From Firm-04 sp045617625 (GTDB taxonomy: Bacteria; Bacillota; Clostridia; Oscillospirales; Ruminococcaceae), in assembly GCA_045617625.1 (NCBI GenBank), contig JAZLJA010000012.1:124001-188000 (forward strand): a stretch of 64,000 nucleotides of DNA, in the 5' to 3' direction. The translations under genes were made by a program, and so were the position numbers. Positions 19,703 through 28,577 of this stretch are shown here, in pieces; position 1 is the stretch's first letter, and every line of letters starts with the position of its first letter. The notes under the pieces are model-generated. The model did not search any database. It worked only from the letters and a program-made list of their open reading frames with translations, and had not been told where the DNA came from.

Positions 19703-20395
19703 ATGGCAACATTTCTGGACGAAAAAACAAGAGCAGAACATTATGCTCAGAACCGCAAAAAAAAGAAAACTCTCGAACGCGGCTATGATATCATCTTCTG
19801 GATCTTCATGATCCCGATCGCATTTACCGTTGTGCCGTCATTGATCGGCGGCTTTATCAAATTGTTCGCATTGGATTTTCTCCTGCTTCTGGAGGGCATC
19901 GGTCTGGCGATCATGTATGGCGCGGGAATCTTTGCACTGTATAAGCACCGCATGAAAATCACTGTCTGCGTCATGCTGGCGGTTGCGATTTTTGCCGCAT
20001 TCATTAAGGTCAGCGCAGAATGCATCCCCGTGATCCTTGTGTTCGTGTTCCTGCTCGACATACAATGGGAAAAACTCGAACAGGAAGAAGGCTTCCCGCT
20101 GTTCGATATTTCCTATCGGGAACAGGAAGAACAGCCTGCGCTCGCAACGAAACGTGCAAAATATCAGGCAGTGCAGCTTGGAGCGCGTGTGGCACATGTC
20201 ACCAATGAAGGTGCAATGAACGATCTGCTCGATGATAGCAGAGATGCCCCTGTGGTCGCAGGACCGCTTTCCGGATATCACGAAAAATTCCGCAACTCCG
20301 TTTTGGGCTATCAGCCGCCGAAACCCTATCAAACAGGCGTGATGGACGACATTTTGTCCGATCTGCAGCCTGCCACTGGAAAGGATGACGAATGA
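19703..20395 (+). CDS. Membrane protein of unknown function, EEGFP-motif family, copy A
   Basis: A 230-aa protein of no family I recognise. The N-terminus is charged and cytoplasmic (FLDEKTRAEHYAQNRKKKK). Four membrane helices lie at about 30-125. Then comes KLEQEEGFPLFDISY and a soluble acidic tail with MNDLLDD and MDDIL motifs. A close relative is encoded at 62995-63765, with matching order throughout (DDETRRKRFDINRKKKE, EEEGFPVFDFTF, MDDILDD, LNGYHD). The start at 19703 has AAGGAGGTG eight bases upstream; an open extension to 19559 crosses the promoter and is rejected. First gene of a three-gene operon of related proteins. Confidence 0.8.
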   Translation: MATFLDEKTRAEHYAQNRKKKKTLERGYDIIFWIFMIPIAFTVVPSLIGGFIKLFALDFLLLLEGIGLAIMYGAGIFALYKHRMKITVCVMLAVAIFAAFIKVSAECIPVILVFVFLLDIQWEKLEQEEGFPLFDISYREQEEQPALATKRAKYQAVQLGARVAHVTNEGAMNDLLDDSRDAPVVAGPLSGYHEKFRNSVLGYQPPKPYQTGVMDDILSDLQPATGKDDE

Positions 20396-20396
20396 A

Positions 20397-21194
20397 ATGG
20401 CAGTCAATGAAAATCTGAAATTTGACCCCAGCAACCCCTTCAACGAGGAAGCACCGAAAATCGTGCATTTTGAGAAAGACGAATCCCATTACGAATACTG
20501 CCGTATGCAAATGCACGACATCGAACGGGTGCATCGCAGAACCTTCATCGCCAACATGGCAATCTGTATTTTTGTTTGTTTCCTTGCGGTGTTCCGTCAA
20601 AGCGTACAGTGCTTTGCACTGTTCAGCACGCCTTTCGCTGTTCTGAATGAATCGAGCGCAGCCCTTGCAGGCGGCATTTTCCAGATCCTCGTTGCAATGG
20701 CGATCATCGTCGTGGGTTACCTCGCATGGGCGAATTTCCATACACTGAACATTCTCCTCGCCGCATGGTATGCCTTTGTGGTGATTCTCGCCGTCATGAA
20801 AGTGGATTATCTCTCCGCAATCATCGGCGTGGTCGGGTTTGCATTCTATTTCTTCTCCATTCAGGCAATGCGGCGTGAAGGCGCACTCGCACAAATGGAA
20901 GGCTACCCCAATTTCCACGAAAAGTTCGACATCGAAAAATCCGACATCGTGGTGCAGACTTTGCTTGCACACAAAGGCGAAAAGCGCGAACGTCCGTCGT
21001 TTTTCAACACAACGACCTCGCTGCGCAAAAAGAAGAAAAAAGCACCCACGCTCTTTGACACCCCCGATTTCAACGAAGAACCCACCAATGCACTGGCAGA
21101 TTCCCTTTCAAAACAGCTTGCCGAGAAAAAAAACTCTGCCATGCTGAACGAAACGCAGTCAGGCAGCGATGAGGCACACGAAGATACGCCGTAA
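20397..21194 (+). CDS. Membrane protein of unknown function, EGYP-motif family, copy B
   Basis: A 265-aa protein with the same plan as its neighbours: a charged N-terminus (about 55 residues), four hydrophobic helices (about 56-160), the motif AQMEGYPNFHEKF, and a low-complexity tail with a lysine run and an acidic end. An in-frame ATG at 20385 overlaps the previous stop but sits directly on the ribosome site; 20397 has a better spacing from GGAAAGG. Function unknown. Shared motif, topology and operon suggest the three products act together. Confidence 0.78.
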   Translation: MAVNENLKFDPSNPFNEEAPKIVHFEKDESHYEYCRMQMHDIERVHRRTFIANMAICIFVCFLAVFRQSVQCFALFSTPFAVLNESSAALAGGIFQILVAMAIIVVGYLAWANFHTLNILLAAWYAFVVILAVMKVDYLSAIIGVVGFAFYFFSIQAMRREGALAQMEGYPNFHEKFDIEKSDIVVQTLLAHKGEKRERPSFFNTTTSLRKKKKKAPTLFDTPDFNEEPTNALADSLSKQLAEKKNSAMLNETQSGSDEAHEDTP

Positions 21195-21221
21195 TACGCA
21201 TTCATTATCGGAGGCATTATT

Positions 21222-21998
21222 ATGATGAGTCCCCTGGAAGAAAAATATGAGCAAAACCTGTTTCGGATGAAAAGCAACGAAAGCAGGTTCAGAACGCTGC
21301 TCTGGGCATATATCGGTCTGGGGGCACTGTTCGCGGCTTTTGCGCTGATCGTTGTCACGTATATCGGCAACAACCCGAACATTGATGCACCCTATAAATG
21401 GAGTGAGGGCATCTACAGCGGATTCATTCAATTCGGGCTTGGGCTTGCCACGATCATACTCGGTTTCTTCGGATGCATGAAGAAAAAAATCCCGCTGATG
21501 CTTCACATCGGCATCATGGCGGTGCTGATCATCTCCTGCATTCTTGGCAAAGTTGCAGGCGGTGTGGGCGATTTCCTGTTCGGGTGCATCGGTCTCGTGC
21601 TGGACGCATTCGGGCTGGCAGGCATCAAAGAAGACGAAGCACTGCAAAACGAGGAGGGCTATCCGCATTTCACCCTCCGCCTCGACCAGTCAAACGAATA
21701 TATTCCGTCGCCGGTGGTGCAAAACCGCGTCGCATCAGAAGATATGGACACGCTGGCACTTCCCTCGGATATGCCCGAGATCGGCATGGAGAGCACCGCA
21801 CCAAACCGCGAACAATCAGCGTTTCCGCATCCCTCTGAAGCAAATCCGGAGCATATTTCCCCTGACCTTGTGCTTTCAGAGATGTCAGCAACCGACCCTT
21901 CCCACATTTTCGGGCATTCCGATCTGCCTGACCCCGAAGAAGTCAAGGAACGGATGCGCAAAATGCAGGAAGAACAAAACAAATTTTCAACAATGTAA
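21222..21998 (+). CDS. Membrane protein of unknown function, EEGYP-motif family, copy C
   Basis: 258 aa. It starts MMSPLEEKYEQNLFRMKSNESR, followed by four membrane helices at about 28-130. The shared motif is ALQNEEGYPHFTLRL near 145, followed by a long acidic, Pro/Ser-rich tail with several DLP/DMPE-like short motifs. GGAGG lies seven bases before the ATG. Third gene of the operon. No known domain was recognised. Confidence 0.78.
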   Translation: MMSPLEEKYEQNLFRMKSNESRFRTLLWAYIGLGALFAAFALIVVTYIGNNPNIDAPYKWSEGIYSGFIQFGLGLATIILGFFGCMKKKIPLMLHIGIMAVLIISCILGKVAGGVGDFLFGCIGLVLDAFGLAGIKEDEALQNEEGYPHFTLRLDQSNEYIPSPVVQNRVASEDMDTLALPSDMPEIGMESTAPNREQSAFPHPSEANPEHISPDLVLSEMSATDPSHIFGHSDLPDPEEVKERMRKMQEEQNKFSTM

Positions 21999-22000
21999 CG

Positions 22001-22041
22001 AATCTGGGTGCTTTTCAACAAGCACCCATTTTCAGATTCAG
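22001..22041 (+). terminator. Weak hairpin between the copy C gene and comM
   Basis: GAATCTGGGTGCTT pairs with AAGCACCCATTTTCAGATTC. It lacks a clean T-run, so it may only attenuate; comM may be partly read from upstream. Confidence 0.4.
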
Positions 22042-22066
22042 ATGAGAAAAGGAGCGTGACGACAGA

Positions 22067-23590
22067 ATGTTTGCATCCGTCAACAGCTTTGGATTATTCG
22101 GACTCAACGCATTTCCCGTCACAGTGGAGATCGCTGTCAGCAAGGGCATTCCCCGCTTTGAAATCGTCGGGCTTGCAGACACCGCCGTGCAGGAAAGCCG
22201 CGAACGCATCAAATCTGCGCTTTATGACTGCGGTATCGTATTTCCCACAAGCAACTGTGTCGTCAATCTGGCACCTGCCGATCAGCGCAAAAACGGCAGT
22301 ATGCACGATCTGGCAATTCTCATGGCGATCTTATCCGTTCTCGGCAGGGCATCGCTGCCCGCTGATGCCGCCGTCATCGGAGAAGTGTCGCTCAACGGCG
22401 ATGTGCGGCGGGTCAACGGCGTTTTGCCCATGACCTTGCTTGCGAAGGAAAAAGGCATCCGCACGATGTATGTCCCCGCAGAAAACGCCAAAGAAGCCGC
22501 CGTTGTGGATGGCATCACGGTATATGGCGTGCCGAGCACCGCCGCGCTGATCGCGCATCTGGACGGCGACAAGCCGCTCACCCCCGCCGATCATGTAGGT
22601 CTTTCGCAGCTCACGCAGCCCGTTGTCCCCGATTTTGCCGATGTCCACGGACAATCCGCCGCAAAATACGCGCTGGAACTTGCAGCGGCAGGCGGTCACA
22701 ATGCACTGCTGATCGGTCCGCCCGGTTCAGGAAAAAGTATGCTTGCGAAACGAATGCCCGGTATTCTGCCGCCGCTGAGTTTCGCTGAATCCATCGAAAC
22801 CACGCAGGTTCATTCGGTGGCAGGCTTGCTCGATGCCGAGCACCCGCTCGTCACCACCCGACCGTTTCGCTCGCCGCACCACACCATCTCATCCGCAGGT
22901 TTGGCAGGCGGCGGCACGATCCCGCATCCCGGAGAAATTTCCCTTGCACACAACGGTCTGCTGTTTCTCGATGAACTCGCAGAATTTGACCGCCGCACGC
23001 TCGAAATACTGCGTCAGCCCCTGGAAGACAGGGAAGTGACCATTTCCCGCGCAGCAGGCACGGTACGGTATCCATGCTCGATCATGCTGATTGCCGCGAT
23101 GAATCCCTGCCCCTGCGGATATCTCGGGCACCCGACAAGACCGTGTACCTGCGGCAGACGGGCAGCGGCGCAATATCTGAGCCGTGTGTCGGGGCCGCTG
23201 CTTGACCGTTTTGATCTGCATATCGAAGCCGCACCTGTATCGTTCGATGATCTTTCGACGAATAAAAAAGAGGAATCCAGTGCGGAAATTCGGGCGCGAG
23301 TCGTTGCGGCGCGTGCCGTGCAGACGGCGCGGTTTGCAGGGACGAAAATCACCTGTAATGCACGCATCACCCCCGACAAACTTGCGGAATTCTGCCCGAT
23401 GACGGACAAAGCAAAAGCGTGCCTGAAAGCGGTGTTTGAAAAACTGGGGCTTTCAGCACGAGCGTATGACCGCTTGCTGAAAGTTGCACGCACATCGGCA
23501 GATTTGCAGCACAAGGAAGTCATTGACGAGACGAATATCGCCGAAGCGGTGCAGTATCGCAGCCTTGACCGAAAATACTGGCAGAATTGA
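22067..23590 (+). CDS. comM: YifB/ComM family Mg-chelatase-like AAA+ ATPase
   Basis: A 507-aa protein of the ComM/YifB family; in naturally competent bacteria ComM is a branch-migration helicase that helps recombination of imported DNA. The N-terminal domain (about 1-170, FPVTVEIAVSKGIPRFEIVGLADTAV) is the Lon-like/ChlI fold. The AAA+ core has Walker A GPPGSGKSMLAKRM near 217, the signature FRSPHHTIS, Walker B LLFLDELAEF and the zinc-type NPCPCGYLGHPTRPCTCG near 345. Start ATG with AAAGGAG upstream. The presence of ComEC-like and ComM proteins does not by itself prove competence. Confidence 0.93.
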   Translation: MFASVNSFGLFGLNAFPVTVEIAVSKGIPRFEIVGLADTAVQESRERIKSALYDCGIVFPTSNCVVNLAPADQRKNGSMHDLAILMAILSVLGRASLPADAAVIGEVSLNGDVRRVNGVLPMTLLAKEKGIRTMYVPAENAKEAAVVDGITVYGVPSTAALIAHLDGDKPLTPADHVGLSQLTQPVVPDFADVHGQSAAKYALELAAAGGHNALLIGPPGSGKSMLAKRMPGILPPLSFAESIETTQVHSVAGLLDAEHPLVTTRPFRSPHHTISSAGLAGGGTIPHPGEISLAHNGLLFLDELAEFDRRTLEILRQPLEDREVTISRAAGTVRYPCSIMLIAAMNPCPCGYLGHPTRPCTCGRRAAAQYLSRVSGPLLDRFDLHIEAAPVSFDDLSTNKKEESSAEIRARVVAARAVQTARFAGTKITCNARITPDKLAEFCPMTDKAKACLKAVFEKLGLSARAYDRLLKVARTSADLQHKEVIDETNIAEAVQYRSLDRKYWQN

Positions 23591-23765
23591 AAGAGGTGAT
23601 TGCCCACAGTTCGCCATACATTCAAAGATGTCAGACAATCGGCGCAGAGATTGTTTCGATACGTCGCTTTTTCATTTACCTATTCGGTGATTTCTTCTTG
23701 ATTTTGCGGATATAACCAAATTTCGCGGCGATATTCGTACAGATTGCCAAAATTTGATTTCACAC

Positions 23766-23794
23766 TTGCGTTTTGTGGGAAAATATGCTATACT
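23766..23794 (+). promoter_or_regulatory. Promoter of the epimerase-like gene
   Basis: TTGCGT at 23766-23771, 17-base spacer, TATACT at 23789-23794. Confidence 0.75.
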
Positions 23795-23855
23795 AATACG
23801 GATAACAGATAATGTCCCCATGAGGGGATTTGTACCCGAAGGAGGTCTTTTCTCT

Positions 23856-24863
23856 ATGAATACAACGAAGCAAGTGATGCTCTGCGGTACACCTTGCATC
23901 CAACTCTGTGCGGGCGGTTATGAAGCATATATCGCTTACGAGATCGGTTCCAACGTCCTGCGTTTGCGCGATGTCAGAAACAACATCGACGTTTTCCGCT
24001 TCCGCGAAGAAAACACCGCGGAGGATATCATGCAGTCCGCAGAGGTGTGGGGGCTGCCTACGCTGTACCTGCCCAATCGCTTCGCCGACGGTGTCCTGAA
24101 AACCTCTGATGCCGTTTATCAGCTCCCTGTCAATGAGAAAGCTCCTTTCCATAACCATATCCACGGCTTTTTGCACAAGCGCAAGTACAGCGTCGTGTCA
24201 CAGCATGCCGACGAAAACTGCGCGACCCTCGTGACAGAATATCGCTATGACGAAAAAGATCCTTTCTTCCAGTATCTTCCTGTGCCGTTTGTGGCAGAGT
24301 TGACCTTTACGCTCAGTGAGGCGGGTCTGGAACATAAAATCGCCATCACCAATCTGGCAGAGAAAAAGGTGCTGCCCATTTCCGTGGCAACCCACACCAC
24401 CATTCAGTCTCCGTTTCTGGATGGCGGCAGCGAAGAAGATATTCGTCTGATCGTACCGATCGGCAAACGCTGCGAACTGAACGACCGCTGCCTGCCGACA
24501 GAACGTCTGCTGGAACCGAAGCTTTCCGATCTGGAATATAAAAACGGTACCAAATGTCCCGTGCTGCAAAATATCAGCAACGATATGTATCAGGCAGAAT
24601 GCGGCAAACTCAACGGTCAGAGTTTCTATGGCGTGATCGCAGAGGATATCGCAAAGGGCAAGCGCATCTGCTATCAGGTCAGCGAGGAGTACAAGTTCTG
24701 GATCATCTGGAACGACAAGGGCTTCAACGGGTATTTCTGCCCTGAGCCCATGACCGCAATGATCGACGCACCGAACCTCAGTCTGCCGCAGGAGTTGACA
24801 GGCTATCAGGAATTGAAGCCGCGTGCAACCTTTGAGGCAAATCAGAGATTCTTCACCGAATAA
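23856..24863 (+). CDS. Aldose 1-epimerase-like protein (galactose mutarotase fold)
   Basis: A 335-aa beta-rich protein. Family signs are GGYEAYIAYEIGSNVLRLRD near the start, NHIHGF with the catalytic-type histidine near residue 95, GLEHKIAITN, the second histidine in VATHTTIQSPF, and the late VSEEYKFWIIWND strand pair. Mutarotases interconvert alpha and beta anomers of sugars; substrate here unknown. Start at 23856 is set by AAGGAGG ten bases upstream; an open extension to 23754 covers the promoter. Monocistronic. Confidence 0.82.
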   Translation: MNTTKQVMLCGTPCIQLCAGGYEAYIAYEIGSNVLRLRDVRNNIDVFRFREENTAEDIMQSAEVWGLPTLYLPNRFADGVLKTSDAVYQLPVNEKAPFHNHIHGFLHKRKYSVVSQHADENCATLVTEYRYDEKDPFFQYLPVPFVAELTFTLSEAGLEHKIAITNLAEKKVLPISVATHTTIQSPFLDGGSEEDIRLIVPIGKRCELNDRCLPTERLLEPKLSDLEYKNGTKCPVLQNISNDMYQAECGKLNGQSFYGVIAEDIAKGKRICYQVSEEYKFWIIWNDKGFNGYFCPEPMTAMIDAPNLSLPQELTGYQELKPRATFEANQRFFTE

Positions 24864-24867
24864 ACCA

Positions 24868-24897
24868 AATGGCGTTCCGCACAGGAACGCCATTTTT
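24868..24897 (+). terminator. Terminator of the epimerase-like gene
   Basis: AATGGCGTTCC / GGAACGCCATT stem followed by TTTTG. Confidence 0.9.
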
Positions 24898-24926
24898 GTA
24901 ATATCACACGAATTTTCAGAAATCGC

Positions 24927-24957
24927 TTGACACTCACGCAGCGTCAGGGTATATGAT
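24927..24957 (+). promoter_or_regulatory. MerR-type promoter with 19-base spacer and dyad operator
   Basis: TTGACA at 24927-24932 and TATGAT at 24952-24957 are separated by 19 bases, the overlong spacing typical of MerR-activated promoters. An imperfect dyad, TGACACTCACGCAGCGTCA (24928-24946), fills the spacer. The MerR gene starts 30 bases downstream, so autoregulation is likely. Confidence 0.75.
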
Positions 24958-24986
24958 AGAATCACACGAAAGGAGGTCGGGGGGCA

Positions 24987-25742
24987 ATGCACACCGTCAA
25001 AGAGGTCAGTGAGATATCGGGAGTCAGTATCCGCACGCTGCACCATTATGATGCCATCGGGCTGCTGAAACCCACTGCCGTCACCGCCGCAGGTTATCGG
25101 CTTTACGACGATCAAGCACTGTGCCGCTTGCAGAATATCCTGCTGTTTCGGGAACTGCAATTTCCGCTGCGCGATATCAGGGCGATGCTTGATGCGCCGC
25201 AGTTTGATCGAATCGCAGCACTTGACACACAAATCGAGCTGCTGACGATGCAGAAGGAACGGCTGGAAAAGCTGCTCGACCTTGCACGCGAAATCAAGAA
25301 AAATGGAGGAAATACGATGAAATTTGATGCATTTGATAACACGAAGATGAAGGAATATGCCGCAGAGGCAAAAGCCAAGTGGGGCGGCACCGCCGCATAT
25401 CGTGAATTCGAGGAGAAAAGTGCGGGAAAATCGGTGGCTGAGCAGATGCAGAGCGGCGAAGCACTCATGGAGATCTTTGCGGCATTCGGGGAGATACGGA
25501 ATACTGATCCTGCCGCAGAATCCGCGCAGATGCTTGTAAAACGGCTGCAAGCGTTCATCACCGCGCATTATTACACCTGCACCGATGCAATTCTTGCAGG
25601 GCTTGGGCAGATGTACGCTGCGGAGGGAGAGATGAAGCAGAACATTGATGCCGCGGGTGGTCAGGGAACAGCTGATTTTGCCGCCGCCGCGATTGCACAT
25701 TATGTTGCCCGATCAAAATCGGCGGAGACACAACTGCCCTGA
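24987..25742 (+). CDS. MerR family regulator with TipAS-type ligand-binding domain
   Basis: 251 aa. The N-terminal MerR winged helix (residues 1-70) shows VKEVSEISGVSIRTLHHYDAI and GYRLYDDQAL. A coiled-coil dimer helix follows at about 75-105 (LDTQIELLTMQKERLEKLL). The C-terminal half (about 115-250) is a TipAS antibiotic-recognition-like domain with FITAHYYTCTDAILAGLGQMY and the YVARS end. TipA-type regulators bind thiopeptides or other peptide drugs and activate their own promoter by untwisting a 19-base spacer, as seen here. No efflux gene adjoins it; the gene appears alone. Confidence 0.92.
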   Translation: MHTVKEVSEISGVSIRTLHHYDAIGLLKPTAVTAAGYRLYDDQALCRLQNILLFRELQFPLRDIRAMLDAPQFDRIAALDTQIELLTMQKERLEKLLDLAREIKKNGGNTMKFDAFDNTKMKEYAAEAKAKWGGTAAYREFEEKSAGKSVAEQMQSGEALMEIFAAFGEIRNTDPAAESAQMLVKRLQAFITAHYYTCTDAILAGLGQMYAAEGEMKQNIDAAGGQGTADFAAAAIAHYVARSKSAETQLP

Positions 25743-25779
25743 ACGTACATTTCTCGCTGTGCTTTCCCCCTTTGAAAAC

Positions 25780-25816
25780 AAAAACCGCGTACAGATATAA
25801 TCTGCACGCGGTTTTT
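25780..25816. terminator. Bidirectional terminator
   Basis: AAAACCGCGTACAGA pairs, with one mismatch, with TCTGCACGCGGTTTT; A-run before and T-run after serve both the MerR gene (plus) and the DUF378 gene (minus). Confidence 0.85.
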
Positions 25817-25840
25817 GAGAGGGGGATTTTCTGCGCAAGC

Positions 25841-26050
25841 TTATGCCTCGGCAGCCACAATACTGTTCTCTCGGAACAGAAACGAAATACACCAGACTGC
25901 GGAAACCGCAACCAGAATGTAAATCAGTCTGCTGATAACAGAAGCCGCGCCGCCAAACATCCAAGCCACCAGATCAAGCTCGAAAATGCCCACAAGCCCC
26001 CAGTTGATACCGCCGATCACCAGCAGAATCAACGCGATTTTATCCCACAT
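25841..26050 (-). CDS. DUF378 family small membrane protein
   Basis: A 69-aa protein with two membrane helices, KIALILLVIGGINWGLVGIF and LIYILVAVSAVWCISFLF, and the family-defining GGINWGLVG segment. The function of the family is unknown. GAGGT lies six bases before the ATG. It has its own promoter and a shared terminator. Confidence 0.9.
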   Translation of the reverse strand: MWDKIALILLVIGGINWGLVGIFELDLVAWMFGGAASVISRLIYILVAVSAVWCISFLFRENSIVAAEA

Positions 26051-26115
26051 GACGATACCTCATTTCACGGTAACTGACGACTGCAAACGCGGTCTTCTCG
26101 CCGCGCCGCAATGCT

Positions 26116-26145
26116 ATCATACGCATTCCGTACCGTTTTATGCAA
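26116..26145 (-). promoter_or_regulatory. Promoter of the DUF378 gene
   Basis: On the minus strand, TTGCAT (26145-26140), 18-base spacer, TATGAT (26121-26116). Confidence 0.6.
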
Positions 26146-26213
26146 CGGTATTTTCTGGCTGCACGGTTTTTTCATGAAATTTTCGTGAAAGACAAGTTTT
26201 TTTCAAAAAACGC

Positions 26214-26242
26214 TTGCCATTTTTGAAAAAATCATGTATAAT
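26214..26242 (+). promoter_or_regulatory. Promoter of the foldase-like lipoprotein gene
   Basis: TTGCCA at 26214-26219, 17-base spacer, TATAAT at 26237-26242. Confidence 0.85.
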
Positions 26243-26288
26243 AGAAACGTATTGATTTTTCACTTTCAAAAGGAGGCTTTTTCTTCTC

Positions 26289-27815
26289 ATGAATCTGTTC
26301 AAACGTGCGCTCGCAGGGGTCGCTGCCGCCTGCACCGTACTCACCACCTGTACTGCCTGCGGAGAAAATACCGCAACGGCAATGACCATCAACGGCACTG
26401 AAATTCCTGCCGGCGTCTATCTCTACTATGTCACCAATGCATATTACGATGCAATGGGCGTGCTTGAGGAAGGCGGCGAAACATTCGAAAATGTTGAATC
26501 CACCAAGGATGTCAAGAAAATCATGCAGAAATCCGACATCGACGGTGTTCACGCCGACGAATGGATCCAGAATAAAGCCATCGAATACTGCCAGACCTAT
26601 GTCACTGTTCAGCAGGAATTCGAGCGTCTCAACCTTTCCCTTTCCGGTCAGGAACTCGCAGAGATCGAAGCAGGCGTGGAAAACAGCAAAGCCTATTTCA
26701 CCGATTTCTTCCAGAAAACAGGCATCAGCGATAAATCCATCAAATCCATCCTCACGCTGAACTATCAGGAGGATAAGATCTGGGAAGCTACTTACGGCGA
26801 GGGCGGCTCCAAGGGAATTCAGGAAGATACCCTCTATGACCACTACAAGGACAACCACCTCCGTATCAAGTATATCGAAATGCCCCTGAAGGACGGCGAG
26901 GGCAACCTGCTCAAATCCGACGGCAAAAAGACCATCGAGGATATGGCAAAGGATTATCTCGCACGCCTCGAAAAGAAAGCCGATGACGAGGCAAAGCTCA
27001 TGAGCGAGTTTGACTACCTCATCGACGAGCACAACACTTATGTGACCTCGATCTCTGAGGCGGCTGTCACCACCACCGACGAAAACGGCTCGACCATCAC
27101 CACCGAAACGACCGCGAAAGTCACCACCACCGAGGAGGGCGATGAAACGACCGCAGACGGCGAACAGACCGAAACGACCGCAGAGGGCACTACGACCACA
27201 AAGGCTGAAACCACGACCACGACCAAAGCCGGCGATACCACCGACACCACGGAAACCACCGTGGCAGGCGGCGAAACGACCACCACCACAACCGAAACCA
27301 CCACCGCTCCTGCGGATGAAACCACCGATGCGGAAACCGAAACCGCTGACGAAACCACAACCACCACAACAACCGTGAACGGTCTGGGCTACGATACCTT
27401 CAAGGAACAGATTCTGGTTGTTTCCACCGCTTCCAGCGAGGAGAAAAAGCCCGACGAAACCACCACCGCTCCCACTTATACCCCCTGCCAGAAAGTTTAC
27501 GAATGGGCTGCTGATGCGAAAACACCGCTTCTCAAGCCCGAACTCATCAAAGATGACGAGTGCTATTATATTGTCGTGAAACTCGATGTCGAAGACCGTA
27601 TGACCAGCGATGACCTCTGGACCAGCTACATCATGGAAGGCGTCCGCGACGAAATGTATCACGATGAATTCATGGATATGCTCGAAGATATGGGCAAAAA
27701 GCTCGACGTTGACCGCAATGAAAAAGCGTTCAGACGATACAAGGTGCTGGATGTTGATGTTGTTGAATATCAGGCGGCAATGATGCAGAGTTATTACAGC
27801 AGCTATAATTACTAA
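26289..27815 (+). CDS. Foldase-like (SurA/PrsA N-domain type) lipoprotein with Thr-rich insertion
   Basis: 508 aa. A signal peptide (NLFKRALAGVAAACTVL) ends at cysteines 21-24, so the protein is probably a lipoprotein. Residues 34-55 (TINGTEIPAGVYLYYVTNAYY) and the helical region to about 250 resemble the N-terminal chaperone domain of SurA/PrsA-type foldases. Residues 258-365 are almost pure Thr/Glu/Ala. A C-terminal part (about 370-508, KVYEWAADAKTP, CYYIVVKLDVEDRM) resembles the remaining peptidyl-prolyl isomerase-like strand and helices. The Thr-rich stretch therefore seems inserted between the two halves. Catalytic activity cannot be shown. Monocistronic, with promoter and terminator. 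Confidence 0.7.
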   Translation: MNLFKRALAGVAAACTVLTTCTACGENTATAMTINGTEIPAGVYLYYVTNAYYDAMGVLEEGGETFENVESTKDVKKIMQKSDIDGVHADEWIQNKAIEYCQTYVTVQQEFERLNLSLSGQELAEIEAGVENSKAYFTDFFQKTGISDKSIKSILTLNYQEDKIWEATYGEGGSKGIQEDTLYDHYKDNHLRIKYIEMPLKDGEGNLLKSDGKKTIEDMAKDYLARLEKKADDEAKLMSEFDYLIDEHNTYVTSISEAAVTTTDENGSTITTETTAKVTTTEEGDETTADGEQTETTAEGTTTTKAETTTTTKAGDTTDTTETTVAGGETTTTTTETTTAPADETTDAETETADETTTTTTTVNGLGYDTFKEQILVVSTASSEEKKPDETTTAPTYTPCQKVYEWAADAKTPLLKPELIKDDECYYIVVKLDVEDRMTSDDLWTSYIMEGVRDEMYHDEFMDMLEDMGKKLDVDRNEKAFRRYKVLDVDVVEYQAAMMQSYYSSYNY

Positions 27816-27838
27816 ACCGCCAAATCAAAAGCATCAAA

Positions 27839-27880
27839 GCAAAGCACTCTCACAGTTTTGAGGGTGCTTTGCGTATTTTT
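27839..27880 (+). terminator. Terminator of the foldase-like gene
   Basis: GCAAAGCACTCTCA pairs with TGAGGGTGCTTTGC, followed by GTATTTTT. Confidence 0.88.
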
Positions 27881-27899
27881 ATTGAAAGGATGATTGACA

Positions 27900-28574
27900 A
27901 TGTCTGAATTTTCCGCGCACGAACCTGTATTGAATCACCTTTATCAACAGTTGGAGCGCACCGCCGATGCCCTCTGCATGAACCGCATGGACGCGCATTG
28001 GTGCAAAACCAAAGAAGAAGCCTGCGAACTTGTCAAGCAGATGATCCCCAAACAGGCAGTTGTTTCCACGGGCGGTTCCATGACACTCGAAGAATGCGGT
28101 GTGACCGAACTGCTCCGAAACGGCGATTATCAGTTCCTCGACCGCGCCGCAGTGCCGAAAGAAGAAGTCGAGGACCTCTATCGCAAGGCATTCTCTGCCG
28201 ATTTCTACCTTTGCAGCAGCAATGCCATCACCGAAAACGGCGAGCTTTATAACGTGGACGGCAACGGAAACCGCGTGGCTGCATTGATTTACGGGCCCAA
28301 AGAGGTGATCGTCGTGGCTGGTGCAAACAAAATCGTTCCGAATGTCGGCACAGCGATCAAGCGCGTGAAAAAGCTTGCCGCACCCGTCAATGCGGCGCGT
28401 CTGCATCAGGAGACCCCCTGCTCCCGCATCGGCGGCTGCGCAGGCATCAAAGGTGATTTGCCGTCGGGCTGCCACTGCGAAGACAGAATTTGCTGTTCCT
28501 ATGTGATTTCTGCATATCAGCGCGTACCGAACCGTGTTCATGTCATTCTCGTGGCTGAAAATTTGGGTTACTGA
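27900..28574 (+). CDS. LUD domain protein (LutC/YkgG-like)
   Basis: A 224-aa protein of the LUD superfamily, related to LutC/YkgG lactate-utilisation proteins. The phosphate-binding-like signature VVSTGGSMTLEECGV is near 55, and the family segments NAITENGELYNVDGNGNRVAAL and AGANKIVPNV follow. The C-terminus carries cysteines in TPCSRIGGCAG and CHCEDRICCSY that could bind a metal. No lutA or lutB gene is nearby, so lactate oxidation cannot be assumed. The ATG at 27900 follows AAAGGATGA; an in-frame TTG at 27894 is less likely. Four bases before the HprK-like gene. Confidence 0.88.
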   Translation: MSEFSAHEPVLNHLYQQLERTADALCMNRMDAHWCKTKEEACELVKQMIPKQAVVSTGGSMTLEECGVTELLRNGDYQFLDRAAVPKEEVEDLYRKAFSADFYLCSSNAITENGELYNVDGNGNRVAALIYGPKEVIVVAGANKIVPNVGTAIKRVKKLAAPVNAARLHQETPCSRIGGCAGIKGDLPSGCHCEDRICCSYVISAYQRVPNRVHVILVAENLGY

Positions 28575-28577
28575 TCT

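Noticed and set aside
23591..23755. Possible short frame after comM beginning at the GTG within AAAGAGGTGATT
   Set aside because: About 39 codons, the start overlaps its own ribosome site, and there is no recognisable helix or family; kept only as a remote possibility.
27038..27378. Frames on both strands with Val- or Pro-rich repeats
   Set aside because: They are other-frame readings of the Thr-rich ACC/ACG tract in the foldase-like gene.
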